Positions 1-10,385 are shown, counted from the stretch's first letter. The stretch is DNA of 47,431 bases from an uncultured Clostridia bacterium (GCA_947630405.1 CANRHL010000005.1:1-47431); one strand, 5' to 3'. Translations and numbers: made by a program. Notes: generated by a model not told the origin, from the sequence alone.

Positions 1-580
1 TATTTATATATTCTTCAATTATTGTGCCCAAACTTTCACTGCCCTGCTTTTTTAGTGCGCTTGAAGCGACAATTAAATCGGGGTTAAAGCGCAAAATCTT
101 TGCAATTTTTGCCTTATTTATATTCAGTTCGCTGCGGCTTATTTTATCAGTTTTTGTTAGCACAATAATAAAAGGAATTTCATTAGTCATTAAATAATCT
201 GCCATCTGCTTATCTAGTTCGCTTGGCTCGTGGCGGCAATCTAACAACACCAAAACGAGTTTTAACTTTTCGTTGCCAACAAAATAGTCGTTCATAATAT
301 TGTCCCACGCGCTTGCCGTGTTTTTGCTTGCTTTGTTGAAACCATAGCCCGGTAAATCCACCAAATAAAACTGCTCATTGATATTGAAATAATTAACCAA
401 ACGCGTTCTGCCCGGAGTTGAACTTGTTTTTGCCAAATTTTTTATGTTGGTTAGCATGTTTATTAAACTAGATTTGCCCACATTGCTGCGCCCAACAATA
501 GAAACTTGTGGCAACTCGTCCACAATAAATTCCGCCTTTTTGCTGGCACTCTTAACAAATTTTGCATTTATAAATCTCAT
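1..580 (-). CDS. engB: Ribosome biogenesis GTP-binding protein EngB/YsxC/YihA, partial (C-terminus runs off the window start)
   Basis: Minus-strand reading from ATG at 580 gives MRFINAKFVKSASKKAEFIVDELPQVSIVGRSNVGKSSLINML...STPGRTRLVNYF...LVDLPGYGFNKAS; G1 GRSNVGKSS and G3 DLPGYG motifs typical of EngB. Not in the ORF track because it is truncated by the window edge. Confidence 0.93.
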   Translation of the reverse strand, partial: MRFINAKFVKSASKKAEFIVDELPQVSIVGRSNVGKSSLINMLTNIKNLAKTSSTPGRTRLVNYFNINEQFYLVDLPGYGFNKASKNTASAWDNIMNDYFVGNEKLKLVLVLLDCRHEPSELDKQMADYLMTNEIPFIIVLTKTDKISRSELNINKAKIAKILRFNPDLIVASSALKKQGSESLGTIIEEYIN

Positions 581-649
581 ATTTTTATTATAACATAAAA
601 GTTTGATAAAAACAATAGAAATGGTTGAAAATTGGCATTTAAAAAATAT

Positions 650-663
650 CGAACAAATGTTCG
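650..663. promoter_or_regulatory. LexA/DinR SOS box, CGAACAAATGTTCG
   Basis: Near-perfect match to the Gram-positive SOS box CGAACRNRYGTTYG, upstream of dinB. Confidence 0.88.
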
Positions 664-670
664 AAAACTG

Positions 671-699
671 TTGACAATATCGAACATATGTGCTAAAAT
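671..699 (+). promoter_or_regulatory. Sigma-A promoter of dinB (TTGACA-N17-TAAAAT) with a second LexA-box-like sequence (CGAACATATGTGCT, 681-694) in the spacer
   Basis: TTGACA 671-676, 17-nt spacer, TAAAAT 694-699; half-degenerate SOS box inside the spacer. Confidence 0.85.
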
Positions 700-720
700 T
701 GTGGCAAATGGAGGGCAAAA

Positions 721-1902
721 ATGGGCAAAAAGAGAGTTATTTTCCATATTGATATGAACAATTTTTACGCATCTGTTGAGTGTTTGCTTAATCCAAGTTT
801 AAAGAACTATGCCGTGGCGGTGGCTGGCGACCCGAACAAGCGAACGGGGATAATTTTGGCAAAAAATTATTTAGCCAAGGCATTTGGCGTTAAAACGGGT
901 GAAGCGATATGGGAGGCCAAGCAAAAATGCCCTAGCCTAATAACCGTTGCTCCGAAATTTGAAAAATATCAAGAATATAGTGCGAAGGCTCACGAAATTT
1001 ATTACCGATACACCGACCTTATTGAGCCTTTTGGCATTGACGAGTGTTGGCTTGACGTTACCGATAGTTTAAAGTTGTTTGGCTCTACACCCGCCGCCCT
1101 TGCAAAACGCATACAAGACGAAGTGTTAAAAGAACTAGGGCTTACCGTTTCGGTTGGCATTTCGTGGGGAAAAACGCTTGCAAAACTTGGCAGTGATATG
1201 AAAAAGCCGCTTGGACTAACCGAAATTAATGAAAACAATTATATAGACACAATTAAAAAACTAAAAATTGAAGATATGATTATGATTGGCAGGCACACGG
1301 CAAAAAAACTGCACATGATGAATGTTAACACTCTTTACGATTTATATCTGCTTGACCCCGCCCTTTTAAAGCATCATTTTGGCATTGTGGGGGTTGAGTT
1401 GCACAACGCGGTTTGCGGTATTGACGATGATAAACTTATTGTTCCGCGCGATGAGGATACAAAAAGTGTTGGCAATGGTGCAACTGCGGTGCGCGATATG
1501 ACCACACTTGACGAAATTAAAAATTTTTTAATTGATTTGGCGGTTAAAGTTTCACACCGGCTTCGCGCACACTGTTTTGCGGCAAAAACGGTGCATCTTT
1601 CAATTAAATATGCAGATTTTAGTTATCAATCCTGCCAAACAAGTGTGAATTATTATTTCAGCAGCGAGCAAGAAATTTTTGATTTGGCGTTTAAACTTTT
1701 TATTTTGCTTGCCGGCGAAAAATTTGCGCCCGTGCGCGCACTTAGAATTTCAACCACAAATTTAATAACAAAACAAGATAAAGAACAAATGAATTTATTT
1801 TTAAATGTTAAAAACGAAAATTTGTGTTCGGCAATAGACAAATTAAAAGAAAAATATGGCGAAAAAATCATTAATCTAGCAAAAGACTATGATGGTTTTT
1901 AA
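721..1902 (+). CDS. dinB: DNA polymerase IV (Y-family)
   Basis: FHIDMNNFYASVE, GIDECWLDVT, SVGISWGKTLAKLGSDMKKP; clamp-binding-like QMNLF near the C-terminus; upstream SOS boxes. Confidence 0.95.
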   Translation: MGKKRVIFHIDMNNFYASVECLLNPSLKNYAVAVAGDPNKRTGIILAKNYLAKAFGVKTGEAIWEAKQKCPSLITVAPKFEKYQEYSAKAHEIYYRYTDLIEPFGIDECWLDVTDSLKLFGSTPAALAKRIQDEVLKELGLTVSVGISWGKTLAKLGSDMKKPLGLTEINENNYIDTIKKLKIEDMIMIGRHTAKKLHMMNVNTLYDLYLLDPALLKHHFGIVGVELHNAVCGIDDDKLIVPRDEDTKSVGNGATAVRDMTTLDEIKNFLIDLAVKVSHRLRAHCFAAKTVHLSIKYADFSYQSCQTSVNYYFSSEQEIFDLAFKLFILLAGEKFAPVRALRISTTNLITKQDKEQMNLFLNVKNENLCSAIDKLKEKYGEKIINLAKDYDGF

Positions 1903-1949
1903 AATATGCTTCAATTATAAAACCGCCACATGTTGACTATAATAGTTAT

Positions 1950-2486
1950 ATGAAAAATTGGGCTTACTTACTTTTAATTGCGTTTGCTTTTACGCTCTCG
2001 TTTGCCGGCTATAAAACTTTTGTTAGCCTAGCGCATCCCGTGAAATATGAAAGCATAATTATTGAAAACGCACAAAAATTTAATTTGCCAAGCGAACTAA
2101 TTGCAAGTGTTATTAATGTTGAAAGCGGGTTTAATAAAAATGCAATATCTTCACAAAACGCAATTGGCCTTATGCAAATTAAAGAAAGCACGGCAAACTA
2201 TCTAGTTGATTATTACAATTTGGAAAACGAAAACATCAATTTGTTCGACGAAGAAACAAACATAAAATTTGGTTGCATGTATCTTAATTATTTAATTAAA
2301 AAATTTAACAATTTAGACACTGCCCTTGCATCATACAACGCAGGAGAAACGCGCGTTAGAGTTTGGCTTAATGATAAAAATTTTTCACTTGACGGCATAA
2401 GTTTAATCGATATCCCTTATAGCGAAACAAAAAATTATGTTAAAAAAGTTAATGAAAATTTGAAATTTTATAAAAAAGTTTTTTAA
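1950..2486 (+). CDS. Lytic transglycosylase (SLT domain), membrane-anchored
   Basis: N-terminal TM segment, then ESGFNKNAISSQNAIGLMQIKESTANYL ... LASYNAGETRV, the SLT lysozyme-like signature. Confidence 0.92.
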   Translation: MKNWAYLLLIAFAFTLSFAGYKTFVSLAHPVKYESIIIENAQKFNLPSELIASVINVESGFNKNAISSQNAIGLMQIKESTANYLVDYYNLENENINLFDEETNIKFGCMYLNYLIKKFNNLDTALASYNAGETRVRVWLNDKNFSLDGISLIDIPYSETKNYVKKVNENLKFYKKVF

Positions 2487-3502
2487 TGATTTTTGTGTTT
2501 AAAAGTTATTAATTTTATTGTTATTAAAATTACCATTATCACAATATATACCGCACTTATTATGCCGGATACAACATACAAATATTGCACAATAAACGCA
2601 TAGCCAAGTTGCGAAATTATTAAATTTATTAACACAACCACAATTGCCGAGAACGGCGAACGCTTGCCCTTAAACAAAATTTCTTGCGTGTTGTGTGAAC
2701 ATATCATAAGCGTTGAAAAAAGTGCAAGAATTAACGTGCCAAAATAAATGTAATAAAATGATGGTGCAACATTTTTGCTTAACTCAAACATTGGCATATC
2801 GGTTGAAAATTTATTTGATGCTAAAACTAAAATGTTTAATAAAATTATTAAACAAATTATTAATATAACAAAAACTTTAGATTTTTTGTTAAGTTTTGTT
2901 TGAAAAAACACAGGAAGAGCGGCAACAAAATTATTAACGCCAAAAAGCAAGCCATAGAACACCGCCATAAAGCCATTTTTTGCGGTTATTGTTAAGTGTA
3001 TGTTTTGCGGAGTTATGTTTACAAGCGAATTAATTACAATTGTTGCAAGCATAATTGGAATAATTAAATTTGAAACGATTTTTATTTTTTCAATGCCACC
3101 TAAAAGCAGAAAAATAATCACAAGGCTTAACACGGTTGAAGGAATTTTGTGGCCAATGTTAAAAAATGTTTCAAACAAATAATCCGCCCCCGCAAGCATG
3201 CCCGCGCTTGTGATTATGAAATTAATTAACATAACAAAATTGGATAATTTACAAAGTTTGCCAAACAACATTGTGTTGAACTCGTTGTAACTATTTAGCG
3301 CCAATTTTCTTTTAATATAATCGATAATAAAAAACAAATAAAGATATAAAAGTGCAAACGAAATTAAGCCTAAAAATGAGCCGCCGCTGAAATCGAAAAA
3401 GAAAACCCAAATTTCTTTGCCGGATGCAAAGCCAACACCAATTATTGCGCTTAAAATTAAAAAATAGTCCACCACAGTGGACCATTTACTTCCACCCTTC
3501 AT
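2483..3502 (-). CDS. YkvI family membrane protein (multi-TM transporter-like)
   Basis: VVDYFLILSAIIGVGFASGKEIWVFF start typical of YkvI-like proteins; about 10 hydrophobic segments. Confidence 0.8.
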   Translation of the reverse strand: MKGGSKWSTVVDYFLILSAIIGVGFASGKEIWVFFFDFSGGSFLGLISFALLYLYLFFIIDYIKRKLALNSYNEFNTMLFGKLCKLSNFVMLINFIITSAGMLAGADYLFETFFNIGHKIPSTVLSLVIIFLLLGGIEKIKIVSNLIIPIMLATIVINSLVNITPQNIHLTITAKNGFMAVFYGLLFGVNNFVAALPVFFQTKLNKKSKVFVILIICLIILLNILVLASNKFSTDMPMFELSKNVAPSFYYIYFGTLILALFSTLMICSHNTQEILFKGKRSPFSAIVVVLINLIISQLGYAFIVQYLYVVSGIISAVYIVIMVILITIKLITFKHKNH

Positions 3503-3534
3503 ATTTTATATATATGAAGGATAGTTTTTATTTA

Positions 3535-4233
3535 CTACTTCTCTAACATAATAATTCTGCCACAATGTTCACAAGGCAACATCTTTTTTGTTTTTAACTT
3601 TTCAATAAAGTTCAAATTAAGTTCAACTTTGCAACCGCCACAAAAGTTATCTTCCAAATTAACAAAAACCGGGAAAATACCTTTTTGTTTCATTTCTTTA
3701 TATTTCTCATATTTTTCTTTATCCACAACTTTTGGCTCTAATGCCTTAATTTTTTTCTCAATTTCGGCAATTTTTGGTGCAACTTCTTGCTTTTTTTCTT
3801 CAATTTTTGCTTTTATTGCGCCCGAACGCCTTTTTGCTTCCGCCAACTTGCTGCTTAATTCTTCACTTTTTCTAACAATCTCTGACGACTTCCTAACAAG
3901 GTCCTCAACACGCCTATTTTCTTCGGTTAAATCACCCAGCAATTCGTTAGTGTCGGTTATTAAATTTGCAACATTGTCAAGGTCCATATCTTTTGTGTTG
4001 CGCTTGCGCATAATTTCGCTATTGCCCTTATATTTGTTGTAGTGATTTGATGCTTGATTGTAATTGTTAATAATTTCGTTGGCCTGGGCTTCAAGTTGCT
4101 CAAATCTATTTCTGCCCTCAACCAAAATTTGCTTATACTTTTTAAAATCAATGCTTGCTGGGCATTTATCAACTTCTCTATTAAGCCTTCTAATTTGCAT
4201 ATCTAAATTTTGAATTTCTAAAATTGTTTTCAT
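3535..4233 (-). CDS. Coiled-coil zinc-ribbon protein (C4-type, DUF164-like)
   Basis: Long coiled coil followed by CGGCKVELN...LPCEHCGRIIMLEK. Confidence 0.8.
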   Translation of the reverse strand: MKTILEIQNLDMQIRRLNREVDKCPASIDFKKYKQILVEGRNRFEQLEAQANEIINNYNQASNHYNKYKGNSEIMRKRNTKDMDLDNVANLITDTNELLGDLTEENRRVEDLVRKSSEIVRKSEELSSKLAEAKRRSGAIKAKIEEKKQEVAPKIAEIEKKIKALEPKVVDKEKYEKYKEMKQKGIFPVFVNLEDNFCGGCKVELNLNFIEKLKTKKMLPCEHCGRIIMLEK

Positions 4234-4248
4234 TTTTACCTTTACCTT

Positions 4249-5334
4249 TTATCTCTTATTTGGTTCTTCTTCGCCAATTTCATCACGCAATTTTTTTAGT
4301 TTGCTTGGATGCCTTAACTTCCTTAATGCTTTTGCTTCAATTTGACGGATACGCTCACGCGTTACAGAAAATTCTCTGCCCACTTCTTCAAGTGTGCGTG
4401 GATGTGAATCGTCCAACCCATAGCGCAAGCGAATAACTTTTTGTTCTCTTGGTGTTAGTGTTTCAAGAACGCTCATCAATTGGCGTTTTAACATATTTTG
4501 TTGCGCAAATTCTTGTGGAGAAAGCGCGTTTTCGTCCGGAATTAAATCCCCAATTTTGCTATCTTCTTCATGCCCCATTTTGCTTTCAAGCGAAATAGGG
4601 TCTTGCGAAATGCGTTGCACTTCAACCACCTTGCTAACCGTTGTGCCAAGGCGTTCGGCAATTTCTTCAACCGTTGGGTCGCGCCCTAACTCTTGCAACA
4701 AATCACGCACGGCTTTATTCTGTTTTAAAATTGTTTCCACCATGTGAACAGGCAAACGCATCAATCTTGCTTGGTCGGATATTGCACGGGTTATGCTCTG
4801 TCTAATCCACCATGTGCCATAGGTTGAAAATTTAAAACCTTTTCTATAATCAAATTTTTCAACGGCTTTAATTAAACCCAAATTGCCCTCTTGAATTAAA
4901 TCCAAAAATGGGAGTTTATTTTGATAACGCTTTGCAAGGCTAACCACCAAACGCAAATTGGCTTCACACAACTTGTTGCGCGCAACCTCGCTATTTTCTT
5001 CAATAATTTGGCGGCTTAATTCACACTCTTCTTCTGCGGTTAAAAGCGGAATGTTGCCAATTTCTTTTAAATAGGCTTTAACGGGGTCGTTTTTATTTAC
5101 TTCGCTTAAAATATCTTCAAATTCTTTATCGTCATAATTTAATTCGGGCATATTGTCCGTTATTGTTATGCCGTTTTGAATAAGATATTTTTTAATTTCT
5201 TCCATTTCGCTTAAATCAATTTCGCCAAATTTACTATTAATTTTGCCAACCAAACTATCTTCGGTGATGCTCTTTTGGTGATTATCTTTTAATTGCTTTA
5301 AAATCTTTTCTTTAATTTCATTTAAATTATCCAT
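4249..5334 (-). CDS. rpoD: RNA polymerase primary sigma factor RpoD/SigA
   Basis: [80 protein letters not shown] (GAGGAG) positions the start at ATG 5334 rather than the track start 5349. Confidence 0.97.
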   Translation of the reverse strand: MDNLNEIKEKILKQLKDNHQKSITEDSLVGKINSKFGEIDLSEMEEIKKYLIQNGITITDNMPELNYDDKEFEDILSEVNKNDPVKAYLKEIGNIPLLTAEEECELSRQIIEENSEVARNKLCEANLRLVVSLAKRYQNKLPFLDLIQEGNLGLIKAVEKFDYRKGFKFSTYGTWWIRQSITRAISDQARLMRLPVHMVETILKQNKAVRDLLQELGRDPTVEEIAERLGTTVSKVVEVQRISQDPISLESKMGHEEDSKIGDLIPDENALSPQEFAQQNMLKRQLMSVLETLTPREQKVIRLRYGLDDSHPRTLEEVGREFSVTRERIRQIEAKALRKLRHPSKLKKLRDEIGEEEPNKR

Positions 5335-5848
5335 TATTTTTCTCCTCAAATTCTTTAATTATTTCAAGCCTTGTCCAATATAAAATGCAGTCATCAAAAT
5401 CTAATTTGCCATTTTTTTTGTAGTGATTAAGTGCGTTTATAATGCCAATGTTTGCCACTTGCACCAAATCTGCGATATCAACATTTTTATGTAGTGTGTA
5501 ATAATTCAAACACATATACAACACATCTTTTAATTTGGAGTTTATTATAATTTCTTTAATGTTGTCGTCATTAGTGTCTAAATACATTTCAATCAATTTT
5601 TTCAACTCTTTTTTGCTAATGCGTTTTATTTTCTTAATATCGGTGTAATAATCTAAAATCTTTTCAAGTTCGGCCTCTTCAATGTCGTTAATCTGGCTTA
5701 AATCGAACTTGCTTTTAAGATATAAGCGAATGTCTTTTATCGAGTGCCGGCCGTTGGATGCAAGTTCTAAATAATCCTTTTCAATATCCTCGCTGCCCAC
5801 CGATTTTAAAAACTTATAAAGGGTGTCGGTTGTATCAATTTTTATCAC
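5327..5848 (-). CDS. Sigma-70 region 1.2-2-like protein lacking regions 3 and 4
   Basis: [19 protein letters not shown]...[16 protein letters not shown] aligns with Rpo[19 protein letters not shown]...[17 protein letters not shown] start after AAGGAG, overlapping the dnaG stop; its stop overlaps the rpoD start. Confidence 0.75.
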   Translation of the reverse strand: MIKIDTTDTLYKFLKSVGSEDIEKDYLELASNGRHSIKDIRLYLKSKFDLSQINDIEEAELEKILDYYTDIKKIKRISKKELKKLIEMYLDTNDDNIKEIIINSKLKDVLYMCLNYYTLHKNVDIADLVQVANIGIINALNHYKKNGKLDFDDCILYWTRLEIIKEFEEKNNG

Positions 5849-7608
5849 ATTTTCTCCTTAATAATTTTATCTGTAAGTTCTTTAATTTTGTTTAGGCAAT
5901 TATATCTCTCTTCGTCAGTTGATGCGGAAAGCATTTGATTTGTAACTATTGTCTTTTCATTTTCTAGTTCATAAATTTTTAATCTCTTTATAGCATCTTT
6001 AATAATTGAGTTAAGCATTTCGTCTGCCGGGAAATTATAATTTATTACTCTATCAATTGGGCTATTTGGCTCAATCTTAAAATTATCAAACAGTGTGGAT
6101 ACATTATAATCTTTATTATTGGTTATTTTTTCCATTAAAAACTTGTACAATTCACTTAATTCGTCGTTCGAGTTGAAAACTCCTGAAATTTCATCAACAT
6201 TTTTTATTTTTTTATATAACATTGCCGCCAATATTATAATTTTGCTTTCGGTTATATATTTGTTTTTTTCAGTGTCGGTTAAAACCGGCTCTTCAACTTT
6301 TTCTGTTGGCCTATCCGTTTTTGTCATGCTCTTTCTTAGTGCGTCAATTGGAATTTTAACAAGTTTTTGCACCAACTCCAAATAAATTTCTTGCTCGGCA
6401 GGGGTTGAAAATTTGGATATGTATTTCAGTGCTTCTTGAATGTAATTATTCTTATCAGCATTAGAATTTAAGTTGTATTTTTTTGCGCTATCCTTTAAAA
6501 CAAAGTCCACACAATCGGTTGCCGTGTCTAGATATTGCACAAATTTTTCTTTACCAAATTTCTTAATATATTCGTCAGGGTCCTTCGCTCCTTCAAGTCT
6601 TACAACGCGCACATTTAAGCCAACTTCTTTTAATGTGTCTATCGCTTTATAGGTTGCATTGTTGCCCGCATTGTCGCCATCTAAACACAAAATGACATCG
6701 TCTGCAAGTTGTTTAATTTTGCGTGCATGTAAGGTAGTTAACGCCGTACCCATACAACCTATTGTATTTGTAATACCCGCTTGGTGGCACATTATAACGT
6801 CAATATGCCCTTCCACAATTATAACGGTGTCTAACATATGCTGCTTTTTTAGTTCTCTTAAAAAGTTAAATCCAAACAAAATTTCGCTTTTATTAAAAAT
6901 TAAAGTTTGCGCAGTGTTTTTATATTTTGTGTGCTCGGGAGCGGCTTCCACGCTTCTGCCCGAAAAGGCAACCACATCTCCAAAGCCATTGCAAATTGGG
7001 AAAATTAATCTTCCGCCATAGAAATCGTAAAGGCCATATTCCCCCCTGCCAACCACGCCGGCAGCAATTAGTTCTTCCGCCTTAAAACCATTTTTTAAAA
7101 GATATTTTGGCAAGTCGTCAAAATTTAGCGAGGCGCCAATTTGAAACTTTTTTATCATTTCGTCATTTATGCCACGGCTTTGCAAATATTTTGCTTGCGG
7201 AGTGTTTTTATTGTTTTGTAAATTGTTGTAATAAAATTCGGTTGTGAGTTTTATAATTTGATACATTCTATCGCGCTCACGTTTTTTGCGGCGCATCTCT
7301 TCGCCTTCTTCGCTTGTTGGCATTTCTAGCCCAGCGTTTTTAGCAAGCATTTCAAGTGCGGTCATAAAGTCCACATTCTCCAGTTTCATAACAAGAGTTA
7401 TAACATTGCCGCTCTCTCCACAACCAAAACATTTATAAAATTGGCCGTCTGGCTTAATTGAAAAAGATGGTGTTCGCTCATTATGGAATGGGCAGCACGC
7501 CCAAAAACTACCGCCACGGCGGTTCAGTGTCATATATCTGCTAGCAACATCCACAATATCTGTCTTTGAGCGGACTAAATCTATAAATTCGCTAGGAACA
7601 CTACTCAT
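5845..7608 (-). CDS. dnaG: DNA primase
   Basis: CHC2 zinc finger (CCPFHNERTPSFSIKPDGQFYKCFGCGESGN), TOPRIM (VIIVEGHIDVIMCHQAGI, LCLDGDNAGNNAT). Confidence 0.97.
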   Translation of the reverse strand: MSSVPSEFIDLVRSKTDIVDVASRYMTLNRRGGSFWACCPFHNERTPSFSIKPDGQFYKCFGCGESGNVITLVMKLENVDFMTALEMLAKNAGLEMPTSEEGEEMRRKKRERDRMYQIIKLTTEFYYNNLQNNKNTPQAKYLQSRGINDEMIKKFQIGASLNFDDLPKYLLKNGFKAEELIAAGVVGRGEYGLYDFYGGRLIFPICNGFGDVVAFSGRSVEAAPEHTKYKNTAQTLIFNKSEILFGFNFLRELKKQHMLDTVIIVEGHIDVIMCHQAGITNTIGCMGTALTTLHARKIKQLADDVILCLDGDNAGNNATYKAIDTLKEVGLNVRVVRLEGAKDPDEYIKKFGKEKFVQYLDTATDCVDFVLKDSAKKYNLNSNADKNNYIQEALKYISKFSTPAEQEIYLELVQKLVKIPIDALRKSMTKTDRPTEKVEEPVLTDTEKNKYITESKIIILAAMLYKKIKNVDEISGVFNSNDELSELYKFLMEKITNNKDYNVSTLFDNFKIEPNSPIDRVINYNFPADEMLNSIIKDAIKRLKIYELENEKTIVTNQMLSASTDEERYNCLNKIKELTDKIIKEKM

Positions 7609-7694
7609 TTGTAAAACTCCAACTCTTACAAAATCTTATTCAATAACCTAATACAATGCAAATTTTAAAATTCCTACAAAAAAATTAAAAAAAC

Positions 7695-7718
7695 AAAAAG
7701 AGCAAAACCGCTCTTTTT
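7695..7718 (-). terminator. Rho-independent terminator of ppdK
   Basis: AAAAAGAGC-AAAACC-GCTCTTTTT hairpin just after the ppdK stop. Confidence 0.8.
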
Positions 7719-7739
7719 GCTAAAAACACATTAATTTGG

Positions 7740-10385
7740 TTATTTTCTAGGGTTTTTAATGTTGGCTTGTGCAGCGGCTAAGCGGGCAATTGGCACGCGG
7801 AATGGGCTACAACTTACATAATTTAAGCCAATATTGTGGCAGAATTCTATGCTTGAAGGGTCGCCACCATGCTCACCGCAAATGCCAGCGTGAAGTTTTT
7901 TGTTGGTAGATTTACCTAAACGAATTGCCATATCCATAAGTTTGCCAACGCCGGTTGTATCCAACCTTGCAAATGGGTCACTTTCATAAATTTTGTTTGC
8001 ATAGTATGAAGGCAAGAATTTGCCAGCATCGTCACGGCTGAATCCAAAGGTCATTTGAGTTAAGTCGTTAGTGCCAAAGCAGAAGAAGTCTGCTTCTTTT
8101 GCAATTTCATCTGCCGTTAAAGCTGCACGTGGAATTTCAATCATTGTGCCAACTTCATATTTAAGAGTGGCTTTTGCCTTTTTAATAACTTCGTCGGCAG
8201 TTTTAACCACAACATCTTTAACAAATTTTAATTCTTTAATTTCGCCAACAAGCGGAATCATAATTTCAGGCACAACTTTCCAATCTTTATGTTTCTTTTG
8301 AACATTGATTGCTGCTTTGATAACCGCTCTTGTTTGCATAACTGCAATTTCTGGGTAGGTTACAGTTAAGCGGCAACCCCTGTGTCCCATCATTGGGTTA
8401 AATTCGTGCAAATCGCTAATTAATTGCTTAATTTGAGCAACAGTTTTGCCCTGTGTTTTTGCAAGGGCTTTAATATCTTCTTCTGCGGTTGGCACAAATT
8501 CGTGAAGAGGTGGGTCCAAGAAACGAATTGTAACTGGCTTGCCTTTAAGGGCTTCCATCAAGCCTTCAAAGTCCTTTTGTTGCATAGGCTCAATTTTTGC
8601 AAGAGCAGCTTCCCTTTCTTCAACTGTATCGGCACAAATCATTTCACGGAAAGCACCAATTCTATCTGGATCAAAGAACATATGCTCTGTTCTTGTTAAG
8701 CCAATACCTTCTGCGCCAAGTTCAACTGCACGGCGTGCATCGGCTGGAGTATCGGCATTTGTTCTTACGCCAAGCGCACGATATTTATCTGCCAATTTCA
8801 TAATTCTGCCGAAATATCCACTATTTGGGTCGGCAGGGATAGTTTTAATTACGGTGTTATAAATTTTACCAGTTGAGCCGTCCAAAGAAATGCCGTCGCC
8901 CTCTTTATAAACTTTGCCAGCAAGAGTGAAACGCTTGTGTTCTTCATCCATTTTAATGTCGCCACAACCAGAAACACAGCAAGTGCCCATGCCACGCGCA
9001 ACAACGGCAGCGTGAGATGTTTGGCCACCACGAACGGTTAAAATGCCTTGCGCATATTTCATGCCTTCAATATCTTCAGGGCTGGTTTCAAGGCGGACAA
9101 GCACAACTTTTTTGCCTGCTTTGCCTTCTTTAACTGCATCTTCGGCGGTAAAGACAATTGAGCCAGCAGCAGCGCCCGGGCTAGCGGCAATGCCCTTGCC
9201 AACAACATTGAGTTTGTCTGCTTGTTTTAATGCGTTAGGGTCAAAGGTTGGGTGCAAAAGCATATCTAAAGTTTTAGCGTCAATTTGCATTAAGGCTTCT
9301 TGCTCGGTTATCATTTTTTCGTCTATAAGGTCGCACGCAATTCTAATTGCTGCGGCTGCGGTTCTTTTGCCGTTACGAGTTTGAAGCATGTAAAGGTGTT
9401 TGTTTTCGATTGTAAATTCCATATCTTGCATATCTCTATAGTGCTTTTCAAGAGTGTCACATATGCCTTGGAATTGCTTGTAAACTTCTGGCATAACTTC
9501 TGCCATTTTTTGAATAGGCATTGGGGTGCGCACGCCGGCAACAACATCTTCGCCTTGTGCGTTCATCAAAAATTCGCCCATCAAGCCCTTTTCGCCCGTT
9601 GCAGGGTTACGCGTGAAGGCAACACCCGTGCCGGAAGTATCCCCCATGTTGCCGAAAGCCATCATTTGCACATTGACTGCCGTGCCCCATGAATAAGGAA
9701 TGTCGTGGTCCATACGATAAACGTTTGCACGTGGGTTATCCCATGAACGGAAAACGGCCTTAATGGCTTCAAATAACTGCTCTTTAGGGTCGTCTGGGAA
9801 AGGTTTGCCAATTTGCTTTTTATATTCGGCTTTAAATTGGTTTGCAAGTTGCTTTAAGTCGTCTGCCGTTAATTCAACGTCGTAAACAACGCCCTTTTTC
9901 TCTTTCATTTGGTCAATAAGTTTTTCAAAATGCTTTTTGCCAACTTCCATTACGACATCGCTAAACATTTGAATGAAACGTCTGTAACAATCCCATGCCC
10001 AACGTGGATTGCCACTCTTTTTAGAAAGAATTTCAACCACTTCTTCGTTTAAGCCTAGGTTCAAAATTGTATCCATCATGCCCGGCATACTTGCCCTTGC
10101 ACCAGAACGTACAGAAACAAGCAGTGGGTTTTGCTTATCGCCAAACTTCTTGCCTGTAATTTTTTCCATTTTTGTTATGTATTGCATGATTTCGGCGCGA
10201 ATTTCATCGTTAATTTGCCTGCCATCTTCATAATATTTTGTGCAGGCTTCAGTTGAAATTGTAAAGCCTTGTGGCACTGGCAAGCCTAAATTTGTCATTT
10301 CGGCAAGGTTTGCGCCTTTACCACCTAAAAGTTCACGCATGTTTGCGTTACCTTCGCTAAATAAGTAAACGTATTTCTTTTTCAT
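7740..10385 (-). CDS. ppdK: Pyruvate, phosphate dikinase
   Basis: LLGGKGANLAEMTNLGLPVPQGFTIST; GGQTSHAAVVARGMGTCCVSGC phospho-His region; C-terminal PEP-utilising domain with CGEHGGDP. Confidence 0.97.
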   Translation of the reverse strand: MKKKYVYLFSEGNANMRELLGGKGANLAEMTNLGLPVPQGFTISTEACTKYYEDGRQINDEIRAEIMQYITKMEKITGKKFGDKQNPLLVSVRSGARASMPGMMDTILNLGLNEEVVEILSKKSGNPRWAWDCYRRFIQMFSDVVMEVGKKHFEKLIDQMKEKKGVVYDVELTADDLKQLANQFKAEYKKQIGKPFPDDPKEQLFEAIKAVFRSWDNPRANVYRMDHDIPYSWGTAVNVQMMAFGNMGDTSGTGVAFTRNPATGEKGLMGEFLMNAQGEDVVAGVRTPMPIQKMAEVMPEVYKQFQGICDTLEKHYRDMQDMEFTIENKHLYMLQTRNGKRTAAAAIRIACDLIDEKMITEQEALMQIDAKTLDMLLHPTFDPNALKQADKLNVVGKGIAASPGAAAGSIVFTAEDAVKEGKAGKKVVLVRLETSPEDIEGMKYAQGILTVRGGQTSHAAVVARGMGTCCVSGCGDIKMDEEHKRFTLAGKVYKEGDGISLDGSTGKIYNTVIKTIPADPNSGYFGRIMKLADKYRALGVRTNADTPADARRAVELGAEGIGLTRTEHMFFDPDRIGAFREMICADTVEEREAALAKIEPMQQKDFEGLMEALKGKPVTIRFLDPPLHEFVPTAEEDIKALAKTQGKTVAQIKQLISDLHEFNPMMGHRGCRLTVTYPEIAVMQTRAVIKAAINVQKKHKDWKVVPEIMIPLVGEIKELKFVKDVVVKTADEVIKKAKATLKYEVGTMIEIPRAALTADEIAKEADFFCFGTNDLTQMTFGFSRDDAGKFLPSYYANKIYESDPFARLDTTGVGKLMDMAIRLGKSTNKKLHAGICGEHGGDPSSIEFCHNIGLNYVSCSPFRVPIARLAAAQANIKNPRK

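Noticed and set aside
1002-1871. Minus-strand ORFs of 78 and 72 aa inside dinB
   Set aside because: Antisense shadows of a well-supported CDS; no RBS or family similarity.
3629-4042. 137-aa plus-strand ORF opposite the zinc-ribbon gene
   Set aside because: Ser/Phe-rich reverse complement of a Lys/Glu-rich coiled coil; typical antisense artefact.
8071-10233. Many ORFs of 60-130 aa on both strands inside ppdK
   Set aside because: Overlapping frames of a conserved, clearly coding gene; low-complexity shadow translations.
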